From contig CM060706.1 of NCBI GenBank assembly GCA_030686995.1, forward strand, positions 142,375,505 through 142,439,504: a stretch of 64,000 nucleotides of DNA. The letters run 5' to 3'. The stretch is from Artemisia argyi. Taxonomy: Eukaryota; Streptophyta; Magnoliopsida; Asterales; Asteraceae. Position numbers and translations under genes: made by a program. Of the stretch, positions 35,794 to 48,945 are shown piece by piece. Below the pieces are notes generated by a model that saw only the letters and a program-made list of their open reading frames with translations, had not been told where the DNA came from and made no database searches. Each line of letters begins with the position of its first letter. Position 1 is the stretch's first letter.

Positions 35794-37213
35794 TGATACG
35801 TGGGGATCGCACCAGGCTTTACCTCTCTAAGGATCTCGAGAAGCTTACAACCCCCACCAGGCAGTGTACCTGATCGATGTAGTATAGTATAATGACAAGT
35901 ACCGGGGGATTGATCGTTCAGCTAGGAATAGTGTCGCTAGGATTAGAAAACCTAAAGACTAGGTCTAGAGATGAGGGATGATTCTTTTTGTATTTTTATA
36001 TTTTTATGAAAGCAATTAAAAATCTCGGTTTTGAAGGAGTTGGGCGGAATTAGTTGCTAGTCAACTAACCCAATACTAAAGATGCAATCAAAATAAAATA
36101 CTAAAAATGAAAATAAACTAATTTATACTAAAGTTGTGAGCAATATGTGGGAGAATTGTGTTTACTTAGATTTCACTACTCCCTAGATATCTTTTACACG
36201 TTAATTACTTGTTATAGTTGCATGGATGACGGATTGTATTCCTTAATACCATTCATGGGGTGGCGTACTTACTTCCCCAATCCTATGAGCGCCTACTTCA
36301 CTCCTATGTTGAGCCGGCTAAGAAGCTCCTAACATGGGATCACTAGAATTTGTTCATGCATTAAATACAACCAATAAAACCTAGTACACATCGGTTCATG
36401 TTTCCTAAGACGTTCAAGCATGTTGCACAATGGAGATCTGCCAGTTTTCTTAAGCCTAACATTGAAATCATTCATCCATTACAACCATAAACAAGTAATC
36501 AACATATAATTAACATCTAGGTTTCATTACATCTAAGCAAACACAAGATAGATCTAGCCTAGCATGTTGAAATCAAGACAAGTAAAAGATATATTCAAAC
36601 AACACACAGACATATTGATTGAATTAAGAGAAGACTTATCTCAATTGAACATGAAAGGATTCAAGGGGTGAAAACCCTTGAAAACACTGTAAAATATGAA
36701 CTAGGGTTTACAAAGTTCGGCCCTAGTTTTCACCACACAAGTTCCTCTTCTATGAATGAAAAATATAAAACTATATATAGATTTTGATAGGTGACGGCGT
36801 CAAGAACAAATGTCTGACGCCGTCATCTCGTCGCCAAATAGTTTCTCGGACTGCCTAGATCTGGGTCTGACGCCGTCATGTATACTCCTTATGCAGGCCG
36901 TCACCATATTAACTCTTGACGCCCTTGTTGTGACGCCTTCAGGTTTGCACTGGGTCGTCATGGTTTTTACTCTTGACGCCGTCATGATTTCCTTCTTGAC
37001 GCTGTCAGGTACTGTTCTCAGCATGGAAAATTAAGAGTTTGCCGTTTTCTTCACTTTTATGCTCCAAAAACGTCCGAATTGCTTCCTTTTCCAGAATTCA
37101 CTCCCAAAGTACCTAAAATCACAAAAGGAACGATTTAGGGCAATATTTGATCAAATAAATTAAATTCCGGGCTTAAATGACCCCCTAAAAGTGATTCATT
37201 TTTCGCCTCATCA
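35794..37213 (-). repeat. 3' LTR of element D (left)
   Basis: 1,420 bp. In element orientation it starts TGATGAGGCG and ends CACGTATCA. It contains at least four exact TGACGSCGTCA palindromes (e.g. 36792-36802, 36815-36825) plus decayed copies upstream of TATATATAG. Confidence 0.93.
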
Positions 37214-37782
37214 TATACCCTTACACTTGAGATTTGCTTGTCCTCAAGCAAATGCGCTTTTATTCTAGTCAAAATACAAGTTAGGGGTCATTTAACACTA
37301 ATATAAAAGTAACTACAACAAATAATCGTTCCACTAAAGACCAAAGACAAGCACGGAGGTCATATACTAGCACCTCACAAATAGTGTTTAGATACTCACA
37401 TCTCTCGGGTGTAATAAAGTAATATCACATTATGGAAATGGAAAACATCTCTCACTACCTGTCATAGCAAAATAGATTACCATAGGCTTGGGAAAGGATC
37501 AAACCTCCACCACATGGCGTAAGAACCTAGGATAAACTATCAAAGATGTCTTTTAAAGGGTTGTAACTTTAGGTGTAGGGATATGGAATACACGGTTTTG
37601 TTGGATATAGGCAGTCTTTACTGGTGGCGAGTTAACAATCTTGGTTAATTACATGTACAATATGGCGTTGCTAAGCAAAGACTAGACTCGACTTAAGCTA
37701 ATAAATGAAAAATTACAAAAACATAAAATGAACATAGAATGAAAAAGGATGGTAGTCCGTATGTTTTTTTCTCTTTTTCTTT

Positions 37783-37846
<64 letters not shown>

Positions 37847-39700
37847 TCATACACTCTTACCCTACCATCCAAAATAATACATCATAGGGAATGAAAATTC
37901 CCCTTACACTTGAATTTTTACATACTTTACAATCAACTATTCTAATGACTCGAATTAAGATAATCAAAACACTTGGAGTACTTTTAAGATTAACGCACAT
38001 ACGGGGGTAATATATGATGTTCTTCCCCATTACTCCATAAAATAAGTACTTTACCCGTGAGTCCCAATCATCCCAAAACAATATGTACAAGGATATGACT
38101 CGACTTAGCAACCATGTAATCAATTAGATAATTAACTTAGGGTTTAACAAATAACAATAATGCACTAAAGATGAGTGCATACACGGAAGGCTAAGGCGAT
38201 TTGGGTGTACATTTAAGTGGAGTGTAACAAATTCTTCCTTTAAGTAAAATGCTTAAAGTTAGAAATGAAAAGATAGGCTCGGAGGGGTGTACTAGGGGTT
38301 TCGTGTACTAAAAATGAGTACAACGCTAAGGTGTGGGAAAAATTAATTGACTTAACTAGCCAAGTAATATGACTTAAATGGTTAAGTAATTATGATACGG
38401 GTTTAACACAAGGGTGATCCTAATGCCTCTTATCATGTAGTAAATCCTACTACACGAATGTAGTCTCACTAGCGGTCTCGGGATGCATCACAAACGCAAG
38501 TTCTAGAATCTAAATGCTACCGGTACACTCATAAGCACTAATAGTAAATGCTTTTCCTATCAAATCTAAAGGCGAACCTCACATATTTGGGTGGAAAATT
38601 TTTCTGAATGGTACGGTTTTGTGCTAGTCATACGACTCCTATCCATGAGACGCTTGCTAAGGCTAAAGTTTCACTCCTAAATGTTGTAAAAAAATTTAAA
38701 TTTGGTGCTAAAATTACACTAACAAGTATTTCTCATAGTTTTATTACACATCTACTATCAAACAAACAAACTCAAGCGAAAGTTTATCTGTAAGGTATCA
38801 TCATTTTACCCTCCCCTTACACTTAGGATGAACATTGTCCCCAATGTTCAAGTAAAGAATGTAAAAGTGAAATAAGTAAAACAAATGAAATCAAATACTC
38901 CCCGGATTCGCTTGGTATGGATAATAAGGTGGCCAGGTTAGATCTTCCTCCAAGAAAATGAACAATCAAAGCTTCCCTTCCAGAATAATAATCATCTTCT
39001 TGTCATACATAACCTATAAAACCTGAGAAAACAGACAAGGCAACCTCGCATAAAATCGGCAGGAATCTACATATGCTAATAAATCCTAGAAAACAAAATA
39101 AGATATAATGCTTGTGGAATGATGTTTGCAGATTTTCTGGAGATTATACAACTGATAATTCAACAAAAACTTTAAGACTCCGTTAGAAAAAACAAAACTG
39201 GTAAAATTTCCAGATTTTTACACGTGACGCCGTCAAGAGTAAACTCGTGACGCCGTCAAAAGTGACCTGCAGAAATTCTTATGTTAAGTTTCCGGAAAAT
39301 TTCTGGAAAAACTTCGTCCTACTTCCTGGAAAATCCTGCAAAACATCATTATGACTCGATACAAGCATTTGACTCTAACAAATACGAATATACATGTTCA
39401 CTTAATATTGTGGAGAATCATGATCGGTTTTGTTTCTTAAAAAACATATTTGGGGTTTCCCCTTACACTTATCTTTCGCAAAAATACCTTTGGGTGAAGT
39501 TAAGACTAGGCCAAACAACAAAGTAAAGTATTTTCACTATTTTAGTTTTGAACATGATCTACCAACAATAAAAATAAAGCATGCATACGGAAGCAAATAA
39601 CAAACAAACAAAATAAAAATCACACAAAACATGGGTTGCCTCCTAAGAAGCGCTTTTCTTTATTTACGAGTCTTGTAGCTAGACTCAAGGTCATGGGTTA
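37214..39700 (-). other. Non-coding 3' domain of element D
   Basis: Homologous to the scattered 3' domain of A and uninterrupted, so it shows the empty forms of four insertion sites: Helitron E (near 37305-37320), D-type (37519-37523), C (38606-38610) and B (38726-38730). It carries the hairpin at 38830-38849, the purine tract at ~38810-38820, two exact TGACGCCGTCA palindromes (39225-39235, 39248-39258), the GGCAACCCAT motif (39631-39653), AAGTGTAAGGG tracts near 37905 and 39460, and the terminal tract at 37214-37226. The minus-strand reading at 37857-38123 is probably not a gene. Confidence 0.8.
38806..38849 (-). promoter_or_regulatory. Hairpin plus internal polypurine-like tract (D)
   Basis: Minus strand GAACATTGGGGACAATGTTC (38830-38849), identical to the hairpin of A, then AAGTGTAAGGGGAGGG. 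Confidence 0.6.
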
Positions 39701-40711
39701 CTACATGACCTCATTGTTGGTTTCACTTTCTGATTGTAAATGTTCTTTGTAGAAACCAATCACCTTATTCTCAATCGCTCCTATAATCCTATGGGCAAAC
39801 TCCTTATCGACTTTATACCTTGGTCCTAGAGTCAAGCAATCTTTGTAGAAAAGACTCCTCTTTTCCCATACATAATCCATGCCCTTTTTCTTATCCTCTT
39901 CATTGATGTCCTCAAAAGCACCAATGTTATCCTTGTCAAATCGGGGTATAAAACAAAATTCTTTCATTCTATTAGGCATCATATAAGTGATCCTATCGGT
40001 GTTACTTGCAAATCGGATTGTCCCTTCTATCTCATCATATTCTAACTTGGACTCCTCAACAAACGGTTTACCAAACACAACATTGGATAATCGACAATCA
40101 ATAACATTAGCAAGATCTTCCACAATCATAAAGTCGGTGATATAAGTGAAATTCCCAACAAAGACATGTAGACCTTTAATTCTCCCGACAAAATTACAAA
40201 CTCCATCTGGGTATTTGGGATCTCTTCTAGGTTCAAGTCTTGTTTTCACTATATCATTATAAACACTTGAGGACATAATGTTGATTGGGGATTTAAAGTC
40301 AATGTAAGCATTGTCAACGTGTCTATACCCAATCATACATGGTATCTTAGCATTCTTAGGATCGCCTCTCTTTATCTTAGGTTCGATTCTAGTAAAAGGA
40401 GATTGAGGGTTATCAATAAGATTATTATAGTACGCAATCTCCTCCTTAGTGGGGTATAGATTAAAATAATCATCTAACTTTGGACCAATCTCCCCTTCTT
40501 CAAGTTCCTCAACAACATTCACAAAATCATTAGGCCCTAGGTCCTCATTTGAATACAAGGCGGTCGCTAGGTCACTAAATGCATGGTCGAGCTCAACCTT
40601 AATCAACCTATTAAGCTCCCTAAGTTCCCTAATCTCATTCTCAATTTGCTCACGTAACAAAGCCACTTCTCTAGGGGAAAGGGGTGGATTCGCGCTTTCC
40701 ATAATGGTCAA
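39701..40711 (-). CDS. Coiled-coil plus retropepsin-like protein of element D (catalytically dead)
   Basis: Intact ORF of 336 codons. Residues ~10-55 form a charged coiled coil (SPREVALLREQIENEIRELR..). An acidic linker follows (NVVEELEEGEIG), then a domain homologous to the C-terminal third of the element A gag and, more distantly, to the protease of element C. Where C has DSGASINFM, this protein has DFKSPINIM: the Asp is kept but Ser-Gly is lost, so proteolysis is unlikely. The rest of the fold is retained (GRIKGLHVFVGNF, DFMIVEDL, VVFGKPFVEESKL). No capsid or zinc knuckle is present. It is the only ORF of a 6.5-kb element with nearly identical LTRs and no stop or frameshift. It may act as a structural or RNA-associated accessory used with proteins of a helper element; that is inference. 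A decaying relic that happens to be intact is the alternative. Confidence 0.8.
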   Translation of the reverse strand: MTIMESANPPLSPREVALLREQIENEIRELRELNRLIKVELDHAFSDLATALYSNEDLGPNDFVNVVEELEEGEIGPKLDDYFNLYPTKEEIAYYNNLIDNPQSPFTRIEPKIKRGDPKNAKIPCMIGYRHVDNAYIDFKSPINIMSSSVYNDIVKTRLEPRRDPKYPDGVCNFVGRIKGLHVFVGNFTYITDFMIVEDLANVIDCRLSNVVFGKPFVEESKLEYDEIEGTIRFASNTDRITYMMPNRMKEFCFIPRFDKDNIGAFEDINEEDKKKGMDYVWEKRSLFYKDCLTLGPRYKVDKEFAHRIIGAIENKVIGFYKEHLQSESETNNEVM

Positions 40712-40845
40712 CGGAATAGTTCAATGAATTTAATTTACTAACAAGGGCACAAAGAAAAAGATAGACTAAAAAAAAAAAATCTTACTAGAAAGGAATCTAG
40801 CAAGTAGACCTAATAAAAAGATATTCTAACCTAGACAATAACTAT

Positions 40846-40864
40846 TCCCCGGGCTGCGGCGCCA
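40846..40864 (-). other. Primer-binding site of element D (tRNA-Asp type)
   Basis: Minus strand TGGCGCCGCAGCCCGGGGA, six bases from the LTR. It differs by one base from the site of element A. Confidence 0.75.
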
Positions 40865-40870
40865 AAAACT

Positions 40871-42289
40871 TGATAAGTGGGGATCGCACCAGGCTTTACC
40901 TCTCGAGGGATCTCGAGAAGCTTACAACCCCCACCAGGCAGTGTACCTGATCGATGTAGTATAGTATAATGACAAGTACCGGGGGATTGATCGTTCAGCT
41001 AGGAATAGTGTCGCTAGGATTAGAAAACCTAAAGACTAGGTCTAGAGATGAGGGATGATTCTTTTTGTATTTTTATATTTTTATGAAACCAATTAAAAAT
41101 CTCGGTTTTGAAGGAGTTGGGCGGAATTAGTTGCTAGTCAACTAACCCAATACTAAAGATGCAATCAAAATAAAATACTAAAAATGAAAATAAACTAATT
41201 TATACTAAAGTTGTGAGCAATATGTGGGAGAATTGTGTTTACTTAGATTTCATTACCCCCTAGATATCTTTTACACGTTAATTACTTGTTATAGTTGCGT
41301 GGATGACGGATTGTATTCCTTAATACCATTCATGGGGTGGCGTACTTACTTCCCCAATCCTATGAGCGCCTACTTCACTCCTATGTCGAGCCGGCTAAGA
41401 AGCTCCTAACATGGGATCACTAGAATTTGCTCATGCATTAAATACAACCAATAAAACCTAGCACACATCGGTTCATGTTTCCTAAGACGTTCAAGCATGT
41501 TACACAATGGAGATCTGCCAGTTTTCTTAAGCCTAACATTGAAATCATTCATCCATTACAACCATAAACAAGTAATCAACATATAATTAACATCTAGGTT
41601 TCATTACATCTAAGCAAACACAAGATAGATCTAGCCTAGCATGTTGAAATCAAGAAAAGTAAAAGATATATTCAAACAACACACAGACATATTGATTGAA
41701 TTAAGAGAAGACTTATCTCAATTGAACATGAAAGGATTCAAGGGGTGAAAACCCTTGAAAACACTGTAAAGTATGAACTAGGGTTTACAAAGTTCGGCCC
41801 TAGTTTTCACCACACAAGTTCCTCTTCTATGAATGAAAAATATAAAACTATATATAGATTTTGATAGGTGACGGCGTCAAGAACAAATGTCTGACGCCGT
41901 CATCTCGCCGCCAAATAGTTTCTCGGACTGCCTAGATCTGGGTCTGACGCCGTCATGTATACTCCTTATGCAGGCCGTCACCATATTAACTCTTGACGCC
42001 CTTGTTGTGACGCCTTCAGGTTTGCACTGGGTCGTCATGGTTTTTACTCTTGACGCCGTCATGATTTCCTTCTTGACGCTGTCAGGTACTGTTCTCAGCA
42101 TGGAAAATTAAGACTTTGCCGTTTTCTTCACTTTTATGCTCCAAAAACGTCCGAATTGCTTCCTTTTCCAGAATTCACTCCCAAAGTACCTAAAATCACA
42201 AAAGGAACGATTTAGGGCAATATTTGATCAAATAAATTCAATTCCGGGCTTAAATGACCCCTAAAAGTGATTCATTTTTCGCCTCATCA
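40871..42289 (-). repeat. 5' LTR of element D (right)
   Basis: 1,419 bp, nearly identical to 35794-37213. Same palindrome array and TATA box. It drives the ORF at 39701-40711 if active. Confidence 0.93.
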
Positions 42290-42294
42290 CTTAC

Positions 42295-42499
42295 GCCAAG
42301 TGGTGGAGGTTTGATCCTTTCCCAAGCCTATGGTAATCTATTTGCTATGACAGGTAGTGAGAGATGTTTTCCATTTCCATATTGTGATATATACTTTATT
42401 ACACCCGAGAGATGTGAGTATCTAAACACTATTTGTGAGGTGCTAGTATATAAGTTCCGTGCTTGTTTTTGGTTGAAGTGGAACGATTATTTGTTGTAA
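42295..42499 (+). other. Element A 3' domain, fourth segment
   Basis: Homologous to the minus strand of about 37317-37518 in D. It ends at the Helitron E insertion point (..TTATTTGTTGTAA). Confidence 0.85.
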
Positions 42500-45400
42500 T
42501 CCTCCACTATATAATAGCCTACCATGGAAGTGCCACCTAAGTGAAAGAATGCCATGTCATTGCCTACTGGATTGCCTACATGGCACATACTATTCATGCA
42601 GCAATTCACGAATTTTAAAAAATTGTCACGCATGGGACTCGAACCCGTGACCTTGCATTCAACAAATAACAATGTCAACCACTAGAGCACTCGAACCCGT
42701 GACCTTGCATTCAACAAATAACAATGTCAACCACTACATGCGTAAAATAAATTCCTTAACTAACATCTAAATACAAAAGGCAGTTTTTAATTTAATATCC
42801 TTTCTATAAACTAAACCCTTCATTTTCTCCCTATGATCTCGCATTATTTTAAACTGAATTTTGACATTCCATAACCCACACCCTAATTTTGAATGCATAT
42901 TGATTTCAAAATCACACAAATCCTCACACAAAAAATGATGGCAACGAACCTAAACACATTCGGGCGGTTCATCCATTGAATCAAAACACTCCATTAAAAT
43001 GATAAACGAATTAAAGGATCTATCTCATATTTCTACATCTTTTCGCACCATCTATTCCCACCAGGTACGTTGAATCTTAACAAATTAACGAGTTATCTTT
43101 TTTTTTCCCACATATAAACTGATTTTGACTTATAGATAATTCTTCATTGTAGGGGTTTTCTGATTTTGTACCCTAATTCATCAAGCACCTTACTCGATCT
43201 AAATTATAAAAAAATGATCCAAGGTATGGTTTTGGCTTTTAATTATTATTTCCTATCGATTGCTTAAAATTTCGTTTATGTGAATTATTACTCTTCAAAT
43301 TTTAAATTAAGGATTTTATAGATTTTTATCATTTTTATGTTAGTTTTGAAGTAGGGATTTTATAAATTTATTATTATGGCAGTTAGTTTTAAAAGTAGCA
43401 AAGTTTGTTAACAATTAGATGTTGAAGACCAAGTGTTCGATAAAATGTCTGATTGACTTTTCTTTTTACAAATCTTAGAGGCTTAAGGATGTAGTTTAAT
43501 TTTTTCTAATGTGATGATATGTTAAAATGCCTACCCTCTTAATAAATGGGTTTCAAGATAACACGCACAAAGATCTACCATCATCCACTGATCGAATGTG
43601 TCAATTAACCTATGGTAAGGTAATTCTTATTATGCTTTTTTGAACGACTGAATCATATTAGGTTAGTCGGTTAGTTTTTGTGTATGATTAATTAAATATT
43701 AAATGTCAGCTAATTATTTCATGTAACTAAGCAGATGGGAAAATTTTACGACCTCTTGGAAATGGATGCACATGTTGGAACCAAATAACTTGATTTGCAG
43801 TATATCAAGGTAAAGTGACCTTTCATGATTCATTTACTGTCATGAATTTTACCGCTTAAATTATGTTAAGGCTAATACGTAACCTTGATAGTTGTTATTG
43901 TTGCAGCTGGTCTCAACTTTTAGACAAGCTTACTTTTTTTTGGAGCTACTAAAATTATTACTTAACTGCTTGCAGGTAAGATTGTAATAACCTGTTGAAT
44001 GTTGTGATGTCTACATGGCATTAGGAAGTGAGGTGATCATTGTTGATCCTTTTATGGCCATCTATTTTAAGCTTATTTCTGAGAGTTTTTTTGCTATCAT
44101 GGTAGGTTATATATGTATGAACTATGATATCTACGAAAAGGATGAATACAAAGCATGCGTACTATTTGTCTATGGAGTTTTACAGGTTTGTCACATTGGT
44201 TACTCAGTGAACGTTGTACCAATTATGACTATTCAACCTTTATTTTGTTTTGTTACTTACCATCAGACAGTGGGGTTAAATAACCTTTTTTTTGGTTAGA
44301 AATAGTGATTTAGAGATGCAACTGTTCAAAGGGTACGTGCTACTGCTGATGTTGATGGCGATCTTATTGTCACATTTGACTTCTGGTCATTTCTTCTCAC
44401 TATCAACTGGTATATCCCTCTTTTTTTTTAACCCAAGGTAATTTGCTCATTCTTGCATTTTTATTATTATGCCAATTTTGAAACCTTATAATAATGAATG
44501 TAAAAGGGGTTATTTAACTGGTGTTTCAAACTTTATAATAATGCTACTATCATAAAGAGTATGCATACTCAGTAATCCTATTGCAAATGTATCATTAGAG
44601 ATGACAAAATGGGCCAGTCGACATAACTGATTTGATTGTTTAGGCCTCGGATTCATGTAGATCTTTATATAATCAGAATTTGCTAAACACGGATTATATA
44701 TTTATCACTATTTTAGAACTGAAAAAGGACATCAGAACGCTCTATGTTCCTGTGTGTTCAGTTACAGTTGATTATCCGAAGGCTATCTGTTTAGTTACAA
44801 GTATATATTGGATGCATTATAGGTGTGTCTCCTATTGTGTTTTAAAAGTGATTGTGTTATCTATCTTGTGAAAAGGGTTTTAAAGGACATACAATGAGTT
44901 GGACATGAACCTGAAGGATAATTTACCATATATCTGAGATGGTTTGTCCTTGCTCTTCTATAAGTAGATTCTATACTTGAACAACATTATAAGAAAATGG
45001 TCTGATTGGGCAAGTTGGGTAACGGGTCATAATGGATACTTAATTATGTGGGTTGGGTTAATCAAGTTGGGTAACAAGTCAAAGTGGGTAACTTTTTGTA
45101 CGGTTGGGTTCATCCAGATGTTATTTTGTCCTAAATTTTTCCTAAACAATTGTTATGTCAAATGTGACTAAAAAGTATGATATCTTAATAATAACCTACT
45201 TATATGTATAAGATAACTATAGGTGTTTTATGATTTGAACGTACATGTTACTGTTGACCCATTCATTTTTAAACAAACGAGTTTCAGTAAGCCAAATCTA
45301 TGGTTTATCATTCAGAAGGTAAATCATGTGGATATAAATCAGGAACAAATGTTTTTATTTGGTTTAAGGGTTCACGACACTAATTAATTGTTTGTACCAA

Positions 45401-45568
45401 AATTGGTTAAGTTTTTAAATTTCTTATTATCTCATTATTAAAACTTGAAACACATTGAATAACTATTTGGACACCTTGGCACTATTTATCCAATTATACC
45501 ACTAAACGCAAGGAAGGTGTGTACTCAACCCATGAGGAATTTCTGTTTTTGTTGTTGTTATCTTGCAG

Positions 45569-45640
45569 TCATCTCTTCCGTGCTGCCATCTAGACCTAAA
45601 TCTACACTTGGTGCTCCTCCATACATTACTGGTGAGGTTT
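45569..45640 (+). pseudogene. Captured SnRK2 kinase exon (activation segment)
   Basis: After a TTGCAG acceptor the reading SSVLPSRPKSTLGAPPYIT followed by GEV matches the activation loop of SnRK2 protein kinases (ABA/osmotic-stress kinases), where the family has a very similar Ser-Ser-Val-Leu..Pro-Lys-Ser-Thr..Gly..Pro-x-Tyr-Ile..Glu-Val block and an intron at this same place. The conserved Ala-Pro of the APE motif reads Thr-Gly, and homology fades soon after. An isolated exon inside Helitron E: a transposon-captured fragment, not a gene. Confidence 0.7.
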
Positions 45641-48600
45641 CTTCTCCCGTATATAATGCCTTTAATATGGTTCTCTACGACGTGCATAAGAAACTGCATG
45701 GAACTGATTATATAAAATGTGGGATCTTTTTCATATATTGATTTTATAAAACAGTTTATCAATATAATGATGATTTATTATTGAAATAAGTCATCCTAAC
45801 TAGGCAATTTGAGGTAGCTTACTAAACAACTTATTTGCTTATTGACTTCGATATTATGTTACTGAAATTAGGTGTTTATAAAAGGGTGTTTGAGTATTCT
45901 TATTTCAAATTTTTCACTTTTAAAAATATTGAGCAAATAGCCAAATACATAATTGAAAATTATGTGTCTTCACGGGCCTGTGCAATTAGCTACTGTTGTT
46001 GCCTTGATTTGAATCTTTAACATTGCTTACAATTAGATGAATCAAACACATCTGCAAGTTTGTTTTTTGTTTTGCTACTAACATAAAAAATTTCACTTAT
46101 TTGATGAAGGTTAGAGTTAGAGCCCTTGGATTCAAGCTCCATAGCATAAAAATGCATTAAGAGGGTTATCAGTTGATGGTTTTGCTATGGGGAATGTATC
46201 CACCCAAGTAAACTATTTTTGTCCTTTTTTAATGCATAAGGTAAAAAGGATAAAGCTTCTTGATTTTTATTAACTTATAGTTTTAAAGTACCGTTGTTTG
46301 GTATAAAAGGTTATTGAGTTAGGTGTAATTTCGGTTATGTTTCTTTTGCAGGAAGAATCTCTGGCACACTAAGTGAAAATGTATCCAATTGAGCTAAGAA
46401 ATTTGCTATGGCAGTGACGAGGACAAATAAGAATGTAGCCAATTCGAATAATAATGGGCGAGGACAAGACTGCTACTCTACTCATGTGGCTCTCGAGGGA
46501 AAAATTGTTGGAGGCATGTTTATCAGACTAAGGTATTAATACATAATCACCCAAATTTATAAGTGTTCAAAATAATATGTTTTAGCTTTGTTTAAGATTG
46601 CTTATCTATACTTATTAGCTAATTATATAGTAGTGAAATGAGCAGTCAAAGTAAAGACATTAGTTTATGCAACATATTTACCACGTGGAATTATTAACCA
46701 TATGTTGTTTCTGTAGTTATTAACATTTTACTCTATCTCCAAACCTATAAATCACAAACATAAATTAAAAAGATAAAAAAGATCTCTAATAAAGAATATA
46801 GGGGGTATAGAAGCTAAATTTGTTTATTTTGAAATCAACAAAGTTTATAAAGCATTAGTTAACTATCTATGGAAGAGCATTAATATCTTGGGGACATTTG
46901 GCACTTTTTGTCGTTGTGTTATGAGAGTTAATATGCATGTAAATATCTTAAAATGTAGGTCATTGCCAAGGCCCGTGTGTCGATCATTAATTTTGTGGAG
47001 AAATTAAGTGGCATCTCATTTAATGTAAGGTTAGACAATCAAAACAATGTTAATAACACATTTGGTTTTGCTAAAAAATTTATCTTCAAATTGTTCATCT
47101 AACATATTTAGGATTTAGGTAGTGACAAAATAAAGTGGTTAGGATAGTCGTATTGTTAAGGAGTTTAATCGGTTTGGATAAATTGACATCATAATTTTTT
47201 TCTACAAGCCTTATGCTACTGATTAATACGAATCTGTGTTTTCATTAATAGATGCATTATATACACAAGTTTAACTCCTTTAATACTTAGATTTCAAACT
47301 GCTACGACAGTCCAAAAGAAGAAAAACGGTGTCTACCCTTCATCACGTGTTATTTGTTTGAATGCGCCAGTTTAATTGGTAAAAAGTCTATGCTCATATA
47401 TTCATTAACTATTATGTTAGATCAAAAGCTTTTAGAAACAACTACGAAATGATAAAAATTCCTCTTTATTCAAAGTGGCATTGTTTTTAGTGGATTAAGG
47501 GGATTGCTTATTTGAACAATGGTTGGAACAACAGAAATTTCAAATCATCTGAATAACCAGCATGAGGAGCTGCATTTTATAATGGTCCAGATGGGTAAAC
47601 TTTGGAACAGGTTGATTTGGACTGATAAAAAACTTCACTTTGGTTGACTCTGGACCTGTTCCCTTTTGCAGCATTTCATACTCCTTAGATATTAAGTCTA
47701 ACCCATGTGTAATATATGTTTAGACTTTAGACAGGCGCTTTAATTATTGTTTTGTTGAAACTGAATTTAAGCCTCACTCTGGACCAAGAAGTTTTGAAAG
47801 ATGCGATAAACACGAGATAAAGGTTTGTACACCTACAATTTCATCACATCATTCTTATATGCAACTATTTCGTCACATCATTCTTATATATTACCTTAAG
47901 ACTTCGTTATTTTTTGATACCAGAAGTTTCAAAAAATTGGTAATATGTATTCTTTATTTTTAGATACCAGAAGGCACCAGTTGAGATAAAGCCTTACCGA
48001 TAAAAGGATGATGCACTTCTTGCTATTTAGACATTGTGTGATATACTACAACAAGCCAAACCATATAACTCTGAACTCGAGTCCATGTTAGTGCAACATT
48101 CTTTCCGAGAGTTCAAAAAAGTTACGAGCTTATATTGCTTTTGAACTTGAAATAAAGCCAAGCATGAATTCATAGTTTGTATTATGGGTGTATTAGTTTT
48201 ATATATTGAGTTTACTACTTTGGTTATCAATAATGTGATACACTTATATGATGTATATCAGTACCTAAAAATTTTAGATTGGTTGAAAGTGCATACAATT
48301 TAGCACTTTACATTTTTTTAATATCTCATTTTCCACCAACAATGTAAGATACCATACAAGTTGGACAACTTTACATCACATATGAAATATTTATTTGATA
48401 CACTTCTTCATAAACCATTTACCGTACTTAGTTAATATGAAATGGATTCGATTGGCCATTGTATTAATGTATTGAAGGTGAAAGATTATGATGGATGAAT
48501 GATTGGTATACGGAAACCAAAATTCAAATACACAAAAGATAGAGAAACCGGTATTGCTACCACAAAAATGTGATGCTTAATAGAAATGATATGTTGACTC

Positions 48601-48678
48601 CTATATTGCCCATTTCTTTAGGAATGAGTCTATCAAGGGTATGTTTGACCTCTAATGGGTCAAACAGGCTAACCAAAA

Positions 48679-48723
<45 letters not shown>

Positions 48724-48724
48724 G

Positions 48725-48945
48725 GCGACAGATGAAACCGAAATTTTAAAATCACTGTTAGCTTTGTTGCCAAATTCCTCAAAACAAAACAATGAAACCA
48801 GACCGACGAGCATGGTTATGAAGGCAAGTTCACTGTGTTTTACTCTTTATGTAGGTGCGCCAACTATTGCCATGCATCATAGTGGAGCCAGCAAGATATA
48901 TATCAATGACGATATGATGCCTGAGGTTAAGATGTTTAGACTCAG
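48725..48945 (+). pseudogene. Exon-like fragment, possibly replication protein A-like
   Basis: An open reading of ~74 codons that ends at a donor-like AG|GTAATA. Its C-terminal end (SKIYINDDMMPEVKMFRLR) resembles a pattern I associate with the OB-fold RPA1-like genes that plant Helitrons often carry. The resemblance is short, so identity is tentative. Confidence 0.25.

Larger units (their letters stand above)
35794..42289 (-). mobile_element. Element D: young, RT-less LTR retrotransposon with one intact ORF
   Basis: Complete 6.5-kb element in minus orientation, LTRs 35794-37213 and 40871-42289, target duplication CTTAC (35789-35793, 42290-42294). The LTRs differ at only about 16 positions in 1,420 by my count (1.1%), the lowest of the three pairs. 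The interior carries a tRNA-Asp-type primer site, one intact 336-codon ORF and a 2.5-kb non-coding 3' domain homologous to element A. It has no Gag capsid domain, reverse transcriptase or integrase. It inserted into the 3' domain of its own relative, element A. Confidence 0.93.

Noticed and set aside
36147..36332. 61-codon ORF repeated at 41224-41409
   Set aside because: LTR sequence of D read antisense to the element. No domain.
36800..37034. 74-codon ORFs on both strands, repeated at 41877-42111
   Set aside because: They are readings through the palindrome array in the two LTRs of D. Duplication comes from the LTRs, not from selection.
45001..45120. Repeated GGGTAAC..AAGTTGGGT units as a possible satellite
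   Set aside because: Only three or four irregular copies inside Helitron E, too few and too diverged.
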